From positions 1 through 14,880 of the forward strand of contig SWBL01000625.1 in the NCBI GenBank assembly GCA_024195585.1: DNA of 14,880 nucleotides, in the 5' to 3' direction. Origin of the DNA: Aureobasidium sp. EXF-3400. Its lineage: Eukaryota > Ascomycota > Dothideomycetes > Dothideales > Saccotheciaceae. Position 1 is the stretch's first letter. Each line of letters starts with the position of its first letter. A program made the translations under genes and the position numbers. The notes beneath the pieces were generated by a model. It did not search any database. It was not told the DNA's origin and worked only from the letters and a program-made list of their open reading frames with translations. Positions 1 through 8,534 of this stretch are shown one piece after another.

Positions 1-7
1 CCTCCAA

Positions 8-78
8 TACCAATCAAGGCAATACCGTTGAACGACGACTACCAATCAAGGCAATTCCAACCCCAGGAATTGCCTTGA
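8..78. repeat. Short direct repeat plus 13-bp inverted repeat
   Basis: TACCAATCAAGGCAAT occurs at 8-23 and again, identical, at 40-55. The second copy overlaps the left arm of a perfect 13-bp inverted repeat: TCAAGGCAATTCC at 46-58 pairs with its reverse complement at 66-78 across a 7-nt loop. This could be the edge of a repeat cut by the window boundary. Its origin is unknown. Confidence 0.7.
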
Positions 79-157
79 ATTGACTTGTGACCACACTGGG
101 TTGCGCTGATTGATTGTATACTGTCAAAGAAGAGTCGAAATTTTGCGTATGGCGATA

Positions 158-181
158 GGGTTAGGGTAGTAACCCTAACCC
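158..181. repeat. Telomere-like hairpin (TTAGGG type)
   Basis: GGGTTAGGGT at 158-167 is followed by the loop AGTA and then ACCCTAACCC at 172-181, a perfect 10-bp stem. Each arm carries about one and a half units of the fungal telomere repeat TTAGGG, in opposite orientation. It is either a tiny interstitial telomere-like motif or coincidence; there is no long array. Confidence 0.6.
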
Positions 182-1230
182 AATGCCAAGGGGAACGATG
201 CCGTAGACTGCCTGTGTTTAGGTGCTTTGTCTGATGTCAACGCTCCACTGTCGCTAACTGCCAGGCAGGAGAAGTCTGTGTTGTTAACAGATTTTGTGGG
301 CGGGGCAGATGTGTTGAGATCAATTGCTGTTAATAATGTCGCTCCTGCTAGAGCTTGTCCCGGCAACGACAATGAGAAGTGAGACAAGAGACATCCGTGC
401 ATTTCTGACTTGTGGATGATGATCTGGCACCAGGCACTTTATCTTAGTCGTCGACCTGATTCGCATTTGCGAAATTACAGGAAAGCCACGTGTGGTTTAG
501 CCGTTCACCTCTGTATGGAATTCAGTCGTGTATAGAGTCGTCTCTTGTTCAAAAAAATTTGTCGGGTGCACGGCGGAGCACTGAAATTTTCGTTATTGCC
601 AAGGAACTTCATGTTTATGGCACTTGACCTCCTATACTCCTTGCCCTATAAGCTTCCTGACTGACTCTGTTCTGCGCTGCATCTGGCAAGTTCTTGCGAG
701 GCCGTTCGAACAAGCAGTTTCCAATCCTGGCTCAAAGGAAACGATTGCTCGGCCTAAACATCGTTTGTTTCCCAGTCCCGACGAACAGGGCAACCGTTTT
801 CGGAGATTCGGCCGAATACTCTCTGACTTTCACCCAATATAGCGCCATGGTACCACTATAACTCATGTTTTATCGCCTCTAAGCCTGTTTTCCAAGCGAC
901 GGCCATGCTTTTTGAGCGCAGTCTTGAAGTCATTCCGCACTGTCCTAACTTATATGACCTTCGCTCTGGGATTTGTAGTAGCAATCCTCGAGGACTTGTT
1001 TGTGCGACTGTCAAGCGTGTCAAGACTGTCAAAAGGCTCTATAGAACCGTTCGCTCAACGCCCGCCCTCCAACGTCTGCCTTTCAGAGTTGACGTTTGTT
1101 GACTCCCCGCCTGGTTCGTTGTATCGCGGCGTTCCTTTTTTCGACGGTAAAAGCAGTAAAAGGATCGCAACGTAACGCTCAATAAGGATCAAAGTTAATA
1201 TCAACTGTTTCAGTCGACGCGAGCTTGGGA

Positions 1231-1240
1231 TAAATATGTG
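1231..1240 (+). promoter_or_regulatory. Possible TATA-like box of the 7TM gene
   Basis: TAAATATGTG lies about 100 bases upstream of the ATG at 1336, a reasonable distance for a fungal core promoter. Only the AT-rich match supports it. Confidence 0.25.
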
Positions 1241-1335
1241 GTCCTCCCCTCACTTACGCGCGACCTCGACAAGGCTGGGCTATCATTTTACACATACTGA
1301 TCTCCTGATTTTCGATCAACAATAATTCTATCACG

Positions 1336-2428
1336 ATGTTGCCGGGCTCAGCGATTGTCGGCTTTGTGTGGGTGCTAACTGCCATTTCGGGCGGCATCGT
1401 CGTCGCTAGGAGCGTCATGAAAATCCTGCGCTTCCACAGTTTGGCATGGGAAGACTATTTGATGATCATCTCAATGGTAAGCGAGGGTTATACAATCGTA
1501 GATCAAAGTCGTCGCATCGATTTGCTGATCACTACACTCTCAGGCTCTCGCCGTCGTCTACGGTACATCAACTACTCTGTTATACGACCTTGGTCTCAAA
1601 CAACACACTGCTTTCTTCTCGCCAAAATTTGCGGAATTCCTCTACCTCTGTCACGCCGTTGGTTTCATGGCCCCCCTTTTCAGTCGCATTTCCTTCTGCC
1701 TGTATATGCTGCGCGTCCTAAGCACCACATCTGCTACCAGGAAAAACACCATCTACGGCTTCATCGCACTGCAACTTGCCGTCAACGTACCCGTTAGCAT
1801 CTTTGTTTTCACGCAATGCGGCAGCTTCAAGACATTGTGGGAGCATGGAATCATGGACCCCTCACCTTCATGTGTCCGCCATGAAACCATCAAGATCTTG
1901 GCTCTGGTGGCTGTGATCATCAACGCCGCCACGGATTTATACTTGACCATCCTACCAGCAGTCGTGGTCTGGAGCATCAAAGTCATGAAATACCGCGCTC
2001 GCCTCGGCCTTGCAGCAACCTTGGGCTTGTCGTTCTTCGCCACCATTGCCAGTGTGATCAAGATCTGGTGTGTGTATGCTCTGTACACTTACATGCCTTC
2101 TCTGCAAACGGTGGGAAGATTGATTATCGTCATGGGTGTCGAGATCAATGTGGTCGTCATCGCTGCATCGATCCCAGTACTTGCACCACTGTTCTTGCAG
2201 AAAAGTGGAAAGAGCAGGAAGGGGATGTACAAGGATCCTGTGTTGCCGACGTACAATACTGGTGCTGAGAGTGCTGCAACGAAGGACATTTCGCTCCAGT
2301 CGAGTAGCACGTTCGGCAATTCTTCGAGCAAGACGTTCGGTGGATCTTCACAAAGCAAGAGTAACAAAATTGTCACAAGAACGACAGAAGTGTCTGTAGA
2401 GGACTGGGAAGGCGAGACGTCACTGTAA
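1336..2428 (+). CDS. PTH11/SAT4-type seven-transmembrane rhodopsin-like protein
   Basis: Two exons, 1336-1476 and 1544-2428, joined over a 67-nt intron (1477-1543) with donor GTAAGC, branch point CTGAT and acceptor CAG; the product is 341 residues. Seven hydrophobic segments are visible, near residues 5-25, 38-58, 77-103, 113-133, 158-184, 192-213 and 225-250. They are followed by a ~90-residue Ser/Thr-rich cytoplasmic tail. The short basic loop after helix 1 with an acidic residue before helix 2 (LAWEDYLMI), and the long extracellular loop with Cys before helix 5, fit the fungal rhodopsin-domain family (Pfam Fung_rhodopsin) that includes Magnaporthe PTH11. No CFEM domain precedes the helices, so this is the short form. 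The family lies in the plasma membrane and is thought to sense surface or chemical cues; a ligand cannot be inferred. The gene looks intact. Confidence 0.88.
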
Positions 2429-2740
2429 ACCCCTTCCGATGAATCTTTTTGCGATGCTTTGGAAATGACAAGTCACTCGCTCCCAAGGCTTTCTATAATA
2501 CATAATGAACTTTACACTACCAACGAGAACGCTGTATGATCAACTCTAGCTCGTGGTATTCTCTTAAGCTTCCTGGAAGTGATCTGCTATAACTACATAT
2601 GCCCTCGAATTCAGAACGCTTCCCATCAATGTGTTATGTAGCCCTTCCTTAGCGTTAGCACACCCATCTCTAATTACCGTAACCACGAATTCCTTATTAG
2701 TGGCTTACACTACCGTTCTTAACACACATCCTAAAATACT

Positions 2741-2990
2741 TAATCTAGCTAGCAATAACGACTAGGGTTTATTTATATATTATTAAGAGACCTATTTTAC
2801 GCGCCTTCTAACCCCTATTAAATTCTATGTTAGAACGCTCCCTATATAGACTACCTAAACCTCTCTTTACTAGAGGTATAGTCTACCTAGACTTATTAAC
2901 TATAGTATATTATAAGCTAGTTATAGCTATCTCTAAGACTTAGCTTATAGTATCCTTAGGACTATATCTTATTTATGTTTAGTTAGGTGT
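2741..2990. repeat. RIP-like AT island
   Basis: Between about 2760 and 2985 I find no CA dinucleotide and only three TG, while TA steps are very frequent and some CG remains. That pattern is expected from repeat-induced point mutation, which converts CA to TA on either strand. A loose hairpin is visible, with TAGACTA at 2847-2853 and ACCTCT at 2859-2864 complementary to AGAGGT at 2872-2877 and TAGTCTA at 2879-2885. No coding remnant is recognisable. Confidence 0.6.
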
Positions 2991-3360
2991 TTTTAGCGCC
3001 CATTAATTTGTGCTCTAACTATATGAGCATAGCCGGCGTCGGAAACAATTATGGGCCGCGCTCTATCCTAAGCGAGCTCGAGACGCGTTGCCAAGCATTA
3101 CCCCTGCTTACCCAATGTCACCCTAAGACTCTTATCCGATGCACCGACCCACATAGTCCACTAGCCACTTATTCCGAATGAAAGGCGCTACGTGGCTACT
3201 TCTTCCGATGCGCTGGAGTGTTTCCGAAGTGGAGTTTTCCTGTCTCCGCTTCGTCGGCGGCTGGCTAAACACTTCACCTTGTCAGGCATTTGTCATCGGA
3301 CCGCTAGCATATTTCTTCCCACTTCCCTGCCAATGCCTTCTTTGGCCATGTACGTTCTCA

Positions 3361-3383
3361 TATACATATTGTATACCAATGGT
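3361..3383 (+). promoter_or_regulatory. Possible TATA and CCAAT elements of the hydrolase gene
   Basis: An AT-rich TATACATATTGTATA stretch starts at 3361 and is followed directly by a CCAAT core, 20-40 bases before the ATG at 3402. This would make a very short 5' UTR if it is the real TATA box. The support is motif-only. Confidence 0.25.
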
Positions 3384-3401
3384 CAATAAGTCGTCCGCGC
3401 A

Positions 3402-4550
3402 ATGGTAGAGATACGAGGAAATTGCGAGGCTCCCTTCGGGGACCTCAAGGTCCTCATGCGGGATTTCGTTGCTTGCGGTGAGGAAGTGGGTGCGTCTCTG
3501 GTCGTCAACGTGGACGGCGAATACAAAGTCAACATCTGGGGCGGCTACGTGGATGAGACACGTACTCGCCCTTGGAATGCAGACACCATCGTTGACATCT
3601 TCTCGAGCAGCAAGACGGTAGCAGGCCTAGCCGCCCTGTTGCTCGTGGAACGCGGTCTGTTGGATGCCAACGCTCCAGTGTCCAGGTACTGGCCTGAATT
3701 TGCAGCGAATGGAAAGCAAGGAATCCTGGTACGCCACGTTATCTCTCACACGTCGGGTGTCTCCGGCTTCGATGAGCCTATGACTTTGGAAGACCTCTAC
3801 GACTGGGAAAAGACCACATCAATGCTGGCCCGGCAGGCACCGTTCTGGACGCCTGGGACCCAATCAGGCTACCATTCATTCACGATGGGCTTCCTTGTTG
3901 GAGAGCTAGTACGCCGCACCACGGGAAAGACATACAAGGATTTCGTGGCGGAGGAGATCGCTGGACCCCTAGAAGCCGACTTCCAAATTGGCCTCAAAGA
4001 ATGCGACCTGCAGCGTGTTTCCGACGTGATCCCCTTTCCACTCCCACTAGGCATGCCGCAAGTGGACCCGAGCTCCACAACATTCAAATCCATGATGAAC
4101 CCTCCTTTCGAGCCCAGCCTGGCTAACACAGCTGGCTGGAGGCATGCTGACCTCGGCGCCGCCAATGGCCACTCGAATGCGCTAGGGGTAGCGCGCATCA
4201 TCTCAACGATTGCGCTTGGAGGTGAGGTCGGCAGCAAACGCCTACTGTCACCATCAACAATCGATTTGATCTTCCAGGAACAGTCGCGAGGCAAGGACAT
4301 CGTAACTGGCCAGACTTTGCGCTTCGGTATCGGATTCGGTCTTAGTGGAAAGGACACCGCCGTGAGCTTCCTACCCGAAGGTCGAATATGCTTTTGGGGA
4401 GGCCTAGGAGGGTCTATGATCATCGCGGACCTTGACCGTCGCATGACCATCTCATATATGATGAACAAGATGAGTCCTGTAGGGTTGGCATCGGATAGGG
4501 CGAAGGAATATATTGCAGCTATATACAAAGCACTAGGCGTAAACGAATGA
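3402..4550 (+). CDS. Class C beta-lactamase/EstB-like serine hydrolase
   Basis: An intronless frame of 382 residues, close to the usual 380-415 for this group. The catalytic SxxK motif is S68-S-S-K71, the expected nucleophile and general base. The second motif is Y157-H-S159, in place of the YxN of true class C beta-lactamases. The third is W332-G-G334 within WGGLGGS, in place of KTG. This combination is typical of the esterase branch (EstB-like; also LovD-type transesterases) of Pfam Beta-lactamase PF00144 rather than antibiotic-degrading enzymes. The conserved SHTSGVSG stretch (residues 115-122) is also present. There is no signal peptide or membrane segment, so a cytosolic esterase or acyltransferase is likely; the substrate is unknown. 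The ATG is chosen because family similarity begins within the first residues. The gene is flanked by gene-free DNA on both sides, so there is no cluster context. No lesion is seen. Confidence 0.92.
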   Translation: MVEIRGNCEAPFGDLKVLMRDFVACGEEVGASLVVNVDGEYKVNIWGGYVDETRTRPWNADTIVDIFSSSKTVAGLAALLLVERGLLDANAPVSRYWPEFAANGKQGILVRHVISHTSGVSGFDEPMTLEDLYDWEKTTSMLARQAPFWTPGTQSGYHSFTMGFLVGELVRRTTGKTYKDFVAEEIAGPLEADFQIGLKECDLQRVSDVIPFPLPLGMPQVDPSSTTFKSMMNPPFEPSLANTAGWRHADLGAANGHSNALGVARIISTIALGGEVGSKRLLSPSTIDLIFQEQSRGKDIVTGQTLRFGIGFGLSGKDTAVSFLPEGRICFWGGLGGSMIIADLDRRMTISYMMNKMSPVGLASDRAKEYIAAIYKALGVNE

Positions 4551-5258
4551 GTCACGAGAGACTTCGACATCCAGGCAAGGGTAGAGCATTGCGAAAATGA
4601 TGCTTAAGCTCCTGATTTCTCCATATGGTCTTCGACTCGAATACTGCTACGGAGCTGCCTGATAAAGGCTTCTCAACACATCAATGTGAGTGACCCTGGG
4701 GAAACTAGCTCCAAATCAATGTGACTTTTGGCGACATCTTCAGCTTCGAAATTTGATTCTGAAACGATGCTAGAATACATTGTAACCTCCTTGATTAGGC
4801 AGTCACCTAGAGAGTTAATCTTCTCTTACCGTAAGTGCTCGGACTATAAATCTACAAGCATTACCTAAGCTACTAAGATGTCGTAGATAAAGCCAACGCA
4901 TCACTTCCCTAAGATTAGCTCCTAAACGTCGTCAATCTAATAAGTAGTTAATATTTTCTAGAGCCTGGGCTCACTCCTAGAAGGATTAGCTTTCTTAGGA
5001 ATAAATCCAGAGATGCATATATGATTATGCATTACAGGTAGCTACATGGAAGTAACTAGAGGGGAGGATAGTTAGTTAGTAGGAGTAGGATCATGTGGCA
5101 AAGGGTAGAATGACCCAGGCCACCCACTAACGATAAGCTACATAGCTATGCGTTAACGTAGTCGCTAATGTTAGCTGTGGTTGCTAAGTTTGTTCGAGCA
5201 AGAAATAACATAGTACTCTTATCCTCTTTATGCCCCGTGATGACAGCGATCATTTTAT

Positions 5259-5596
5259 GGGCGCTGCGTCCAGACTTGCTACTAGATGGATCCGATGATC
5301 CACTGGATCTCGCCAAGAGCCAAATTGAGCTCTTCTAGGAAATCGTCTAACCTAGATAGGTTGTAGAAGCGAAATCACGAGGACGACGCGTAATTTTGAC
5401 CGACATCTTCTGACATACCATCTCTTGTATACCAGTCATGCGTCTTACTGTACAGTGAACAGGTCGTCTGATCAATGTTTCCAACGCGTAGAAGATCGGT
5501 TAGTGTGATTTGAGGACGTCTGTGCTGAAGAGTGGTGCTTGGCAGGATCCAGTGGATCATCGGATCCATCCAGTAGCAAGTCTGGCTGCGTCGCCC
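5259..5596. mobile_element. MITE-like element bounded by ~59-bp inverted repeats
   Basis: The arm at 5259-5317 and the arm at 5538-5596 are reverse complements over about 59 bases. The central 40 bases (5270-5309 against 5546-5585) match at 39 positions, and the flanks match less well, giving roughly 88 percent overall by eye. The arms enclose about 220 bases with no open frame that looks like a transposase, so the unit is ~338 bp, the size of a non-autonomous miniature inverted-repeat element. I could not identify a clear target-site duplication. Each arm also contains nested GATCC palindromes. Alternatives are a degenerate hairpin repeat or two independent insertions in opposite orientation. 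Confidence 0.6.
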
Positions 5597-6070
5597 TTCA
5601 CCATCACACGCGCATCGCCATGGCCCACCACCACGTTATACAGGAGCCGGAACATTATCTTTCCTCAAGGAATGCAATAGATCATTTTCGTTGTCCTCGC
5701 GGCGCAAGCATCGAGTCAATACTACTACGAACACCTCCACAAGTCAGTCACCCAAGACACGCGGCGAACGCTGCCAAGTGGATTCGCAATTAACCCTCAG
5801 TCCCTGTAACTTCTATCCACCTATCCCTACACTTTCCGCCGAACCGGCAAATGCCCGCTCTATAGACAGTTCTTACATAGAAAGAGATGCCACTATCATG
5901 AGTGTGGATTTACCAGCCCTCCCTAAAGTACTTGCCGCAGCTTGACTGTACTTAGGATGAGATATTGCAGTGGCAGAACGACTTGTCCAAGATGCCCAGA
6001 CAGCCGATTCGTAATCTACTCTAGCCCCATTGTCTACGGCACCCCACAGCGGTCATCTGCATTCTCTGAT

Positions 6071-6098
6071 TGAGCATGCTCATTAGTGCTATGCTCAA
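6071..6098 (-). terminator. Palindrome/hairpin in the 3' flank of the SDR gene
   Basis: TGAGCATGCTCA (6071-6082) is a perfect palindrome, and TTGAGCAT at 6070-6077 can also pair with ATGCTCAA at 6091-6098. It lies about 25-50 bases beyond the stop codon of the minus-strand gene, so it may sit in that 3' UTR. A role in 3'-end formation is only a guess. Confidence 0.2.
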
Positions 6099-6121
6099 CG
6101 CTGTTGATCCGACAAGCATGG

Positions 6122-7144
6122 TCACGAGGCGACTGCTGCTCCATAACCATTGTACTGTGCCTTCTCTGCGAGCAGGATGGGTAGTTCATCCGTGACGAAA
6201 GAATCAAATGTCGACTTCTCCCGAGGCTGCCAGCCAAGAGCGCGCAGTCTGTTGGCACGGTTTCGCGCGTTCTGTCCGATTACTGCAAGAGACCAATCTT
6301 GGAATAGATCGCCGTAAAGATCAGGGGAAATCTCTCTCGGAACTGGATCTTCAATCTTGCCGGCCTTGTGGAGCGCCCTGCCAATTTCCTCGGCGCAACG
6401 CTTCCACGAATACTCTTCTCCATTTTCAACGAAGAAGTAGGGATTCTTGAAGACTTCTTCGCCAGCGGTAGACTCCATATAATGCAGGATGGTCATGTAA
6501 GCCCGTGCCAGATCTCCCACGTGAACCTGTCCCCAGACCGATTCACCCTTTCCAACATACCCAGCATAACGGTGCTTGATGGCGAATCGCGCCATAGTCG
6601 GGATCTGAATCGAAAGGCGATTGTCTTTACCTAGCCCGTAGATGACGGGGGGGAACACGAGCGAGATTTTGGCTCTGTCTCGTACATTCTTGCGGCGCTC
6701 GAGGATGGCCAGGTCGATGGATCGGTGTGGTGCGCTGTCGGCCACACTGTCGATCGTCTCCGGCTTGTCGTCTTCGTATATTTTGTCACTGGCATATTTG
6801 CCGTTGGACTTGTCGGTAATGAGACTGCAACCGCTTGTGTGAATATAGATGGAGGTCATGCCATTGTCCGCGCGCTCCTTGATGCCATCGAGGATAGAGA
6901 TGGCTGATGGCTTATGATCAGCGGTCGCGGTGTGGATGACAATGTCGGCGGCTGCGGCTGCTTTGCGGATGACTTCACCGTCGTCCAGCGACCCAAGCAC
7001 GGTCTTCGATCCAAGTTCCTCAAGGCTTGCTCTTGCTTCTTCCCTTCGTACCAAGGTCGTTACTTGGTAGCCTTCGCGGAGGAGTTCCCTCAAAATTTCG
7101 AGGCCGATGAATCCAGGGCCAAGCAGGAATACTCGAGCAGCCAT
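6122..7144 (-). CDS. Extended SDR / NAD(P)-dependent epimerase-like protein
   Basis: An intronless frame of 340 residues. I place the start at 7144 rather than the upstream in-frame ATG at 7264: the nucleotide-binding fold begins four residues later and the context is CCAACAATGG, with A at -3 and G at +4. The N-terminal Rossmann motif is G9-P-G-F-I-G14 (GxGxxG), followed by strand 2 ending at V32-R33-R34, basic residues that could favour NADP. D54 after strand 3 and the HTA at 71-73 fit extended short-chain dehydrogenases (nucleoside-sugar epimerase/dihydroflavonol reductase-like). The usual catalytic YxxxK is not found at its expected place; a YASDK sits at 117-121, apparently too early. The substrate is unknown. 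It is transcribed divergently from the cupin gene. It looks intact. Confidence 0.85.
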   Translation of the reverse strand: MAARVFLLGPGFIGLEILRELLREGYQVTTLVRREEARASLEELGSKTVLGSLDDGEVIRKAAAAADIVIHTATADHKPSAISILDGIKERADNGMTSIYIHTSGCSLITDKSNGKYASDKIYEDDKPETIDSVADSAPHRSIDLAILERRKNVRDRAKISLVFPPVIYGLGKDNRLSIQIPTMARFAIKHRYAGYVGKGESVWGQVHVGDLARAYMTILHYMESTAGEEVFKNPYFFVENGEEYSWKRCAEEIGRALHKAGKIEDPVPREISPDLYGDLFQDWSLAVIGQNARNRANRLRALGWQPREKSTFDSFVTDELPILLAEKAQYNGYGAAVAS

Positions 7145-7823
7145 TGTTGGTGGACAGAGAATGGAGAAGGACTGTGATTCTGCAAAGGAAAGGTTGCAAC
7201 TCTGGATGTGAACTTGACGATCTGGAATGCTGTGTTTGGAATATTGCAGAGAGGGGGCGGCCACGAGACATATATGTCACCAAGCGATCCATGTGACGAG
7301 CGTCCTCCTCGGTCCGACATGGCTTCCGTCTATGCAGTACAGTATGTAGTCATCAAAGGTGCTTAGCAAGCATGGGGAGAATCGTATGTTGGATGCGTCG
7401 GATTATCTGTAAGCACAAGCCGGCGATCAATGCCAACTGCAGTGTCCTGTGATTTGATTCGTGGTTGGGATAAGCTGTGAAAGCAGATCATGTGAAGATG
7501 TAAGCTCGGAAGCGTACCTGAGGATACCGGCCGGATGTGGGGAGGCTTCGTATGATGCGCGATGTCATTGCCACTTGCATTTACAACATTTAGAGTGAGG
7601 TTGAGTCTACCAGTGGTCTGGGCGTGCTCGATCATCTAGTTCGCTGCAATGCTTGCTTCCGATGTGATGCAACTTCCGATGTCACGCTTATCGTTCGTTC
7701 TCCACACGCACTGCCCCTGGCTTTGGAATCGCAAAACGGCATGTGTAAAAGCCGGAATTCGTCCACATAGCACAGTCTTGCAACCATTTCCATACTGAGC
7801 TTCCATCCCTCTCTCGATACAAA
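7145..7823. promoter_or_regulatory. Shared divergent promoter region (SDR and cupin genes)
   Basis: About 680 bases separate the start codons of two head-to-head genes. I see no believable gene within it. On the SDR side a perfect 12-bp palindrome containing CATATATG lies at 7267-7278. On the cupin side a pyrimidine-rich stretch precedes the ATG at 7824. Shared control of both genes is an inference from the arrangement only. Confidence 0.5.
7267..7278 (-). promoter_or_regulatory. Palindromic TATA-like element
   Basis: GACATATATGTC is a perfect palindrome about 125 bases upstream of the SDR start codon. It could serve as a TATA-like core or a dimeric factor site. Evidence is motif and position only. 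Confidence 0.3.
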
Positions 7824-8492
7824 ATGTCTCAACAACACCCTTTCGAGTACGGATTCATCCTCGATAATGGAACTCGCATCGTCCATGGTGCAGGAAGCAT
7901 GATAAAAGATGCATTCCCTCCTGAGATGGACATACCAGGCAGACTCGAGGTGTTCAGTCCAGGACATCGTGCAGAGCCGTCCAAGGTGCCGTGCTTTCGC
8001 GGACCTCAAGGTCTCCTCCCATTCACGACTGAGAACCGCATGCCACGTCACGTGCACATGACACCCGTTGCGGATGGCTCAAAGCGGTACATTGTCGAGA
8101 AACTGCATATCCTGGAGGGCATCGCTCTCGCCGAGCTTGGTGGGAAAATATACGTGATTCCGCCACGGACACTGGTGCTGATAGGACCCGGCGTACCGCA
8201 CGCCTGGGTGGCATGTCCGCCCGGCCTGAACCTGAAAGGGCTCAATGTGGTGCCTGAGGGCGAGATGGAAGGTGGCGACGATGATTACGTCTCGAGAGGA
8301 AAATTCACCGCCGTGTATGAGTACGAGGAACCCACGGCCTTTTACCCTACTGCCCAGACAGAGACTTTGAGGAGCGAGGATGATTACGTGGCGTGCAAGG
8401 ATTTGCAGAGTATTCGTTTCCCCAGGATGGGAATTGAGGATGTCATCAGGGATGCTTTCTTTGTCTGGGGACGGACTATCCAGAAATTATGA
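7824..8492 (+). CDS. Cupin-domain (RmlC-like) protein
   Basis: An intronless frame of 222 residues with A at -3 of the ATG. A single double-stranded beta-helix cupin core is suggested by a first motif with two metal-ligand-type histidines, H76-V-H78, and a second motif G123-V-P-H126 followed by W128. Together these give three potential His ligands for Fe, Mn or another metal. An additional acidic ligand may be E92, although its spacing is longer than the classic motif. There is no signal peptide, so the protein is probably cytosolic. Small fungal cupins include dioxygenases, isomerases and sugar-modifying enzymes; nothing here selects among them. The head-to-head neighbour is an SDR/epimerase-like gene, which would be compatible with a small metabolic pair. 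The C-terminal ~70 residues are charged and aromatic-rich without a recognised domain. It looks intact. Confidence 0.75.
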   Translation: MSQQHPFEYGFILDNGTRIVHGAGSMIKDAFPPEMDIPGRLEVFSPGHRAEPSKVPCFRGPQGLLPFTTENRMPRHVHMTPVADGSKRYIVEKLHILEGIALAELGGKIYVIPPRTLVLIGPGVPHAWVACPPGLNLKGLNVVPEGEMEGGDDDYVSRGKFTAVYEYEEPTAFYPTAQTETLRSEDDYVACKDLQSIRFPRMGIEDVIRDAFFVWGRTIQKL

Positions 8493-8515
8493 GTGTGGGT
8501 ACGCTGTTGCTGCCA

Positions 8516-8534
8516 CTGCTGCTGCTGCTGCTGC
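8516..8534 (+). repeat. (CTG)6 microsatellite
   Basis: Six CTG units and a trailing C lie 24 bases beyond the cupin stop codon, in the likely 3' UTR. A few imperfect GCTGTTGCTGCC units precede them. Confidence 0.9.

Larger units (their letters stand above)
1..1335. other. Gene-free left flank
   Basis: I see no convincing coding region here. Short open frames exist on both strands, but none shows a recognisable domain or coherent splice signals. The first 80 bases hold small direct and inverted repeats and 158-181 holds a telomere-like hairpin, both listed separately. A CACGTG E-box core lies at 487-492, far from any gene start. The last ~100 bases are a plausible promoter and 5' UTR for the 7TM gene that starts at 1336. 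Confidence 0.6.
2429..3401. other. Intergenic region between the 7TM and hydrolase genes
   Basis: I see no gene. The stretch 2429-2740 is ordinary 3' flank. From about 2741 to 2990 the composition shifts to a TA-rich, CA/TG-poor island (separate entry). From about 2990 to 3401 it returns to mixed composition and should contain the promoter of the hydrolase gene. TTCCGA occurs three times within 60 bases, at 3172, 3203 and 3222. Confidence 0.6.
4551..6121. other. Long gene-free interval with an inverted-repeat element
   Basis: I find no gene in these ~1.57 kb. The left part (about 4780-5240) is moderately AT-rich but not fully RIP-like, because CA and TG steps persist. The centre holds the MITE-like inverted-repeat pair at 5259-5596. 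The right part has several short open frames without domains. It ends in the 3' flank of the minus-strand SDR gene, where a perfect 12-bp palindrome TGAGCATGCTCA lies at 6071-6082. Confidence 0.6.

Noticed and set aside
175..402. 75-residue minus-strand frame with a hydrophobic N-terminus, as a small secreted protein
   Set aside because: There are only two Cys, no cleavage-site pattern I trust, no promoter context, and its end runs into the telomere-like hairpin.
912..1175. 87-residue plus-strand frame with one hydrophobic segment
   Set aside because: An overlapping frame of similar length exists, there is no family match, and it lies in likely promoter DNA of the 7TM gene.
3869..4570. 233-codon open frame on the minus strand
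   Set aside because: It lies entirely opposite the well-supported EstB-like hydrolase and has no domain; it is a shadow of that gene's codon bias.
5539..5945. Two overlapping 84-residue plus-strand frames after the inverted repeat
   Set aside because: They are low-complexity, without domains or splice-supported continuation, and one starts inside the inverted-repeat arm.
7145..7264. N-terminal extension of the SDR protein from an upstream in-frame ATG
   Set aside because: The extra 40 residues precede the Rossmann fold without similarity, and the ATG at 7144 has a much better context.
7632..8057. 141-codon minus-strand frame opposite the cupin start
   Set aside because: It overlaps the cupin gene and the divergent promoter and shows no domain.
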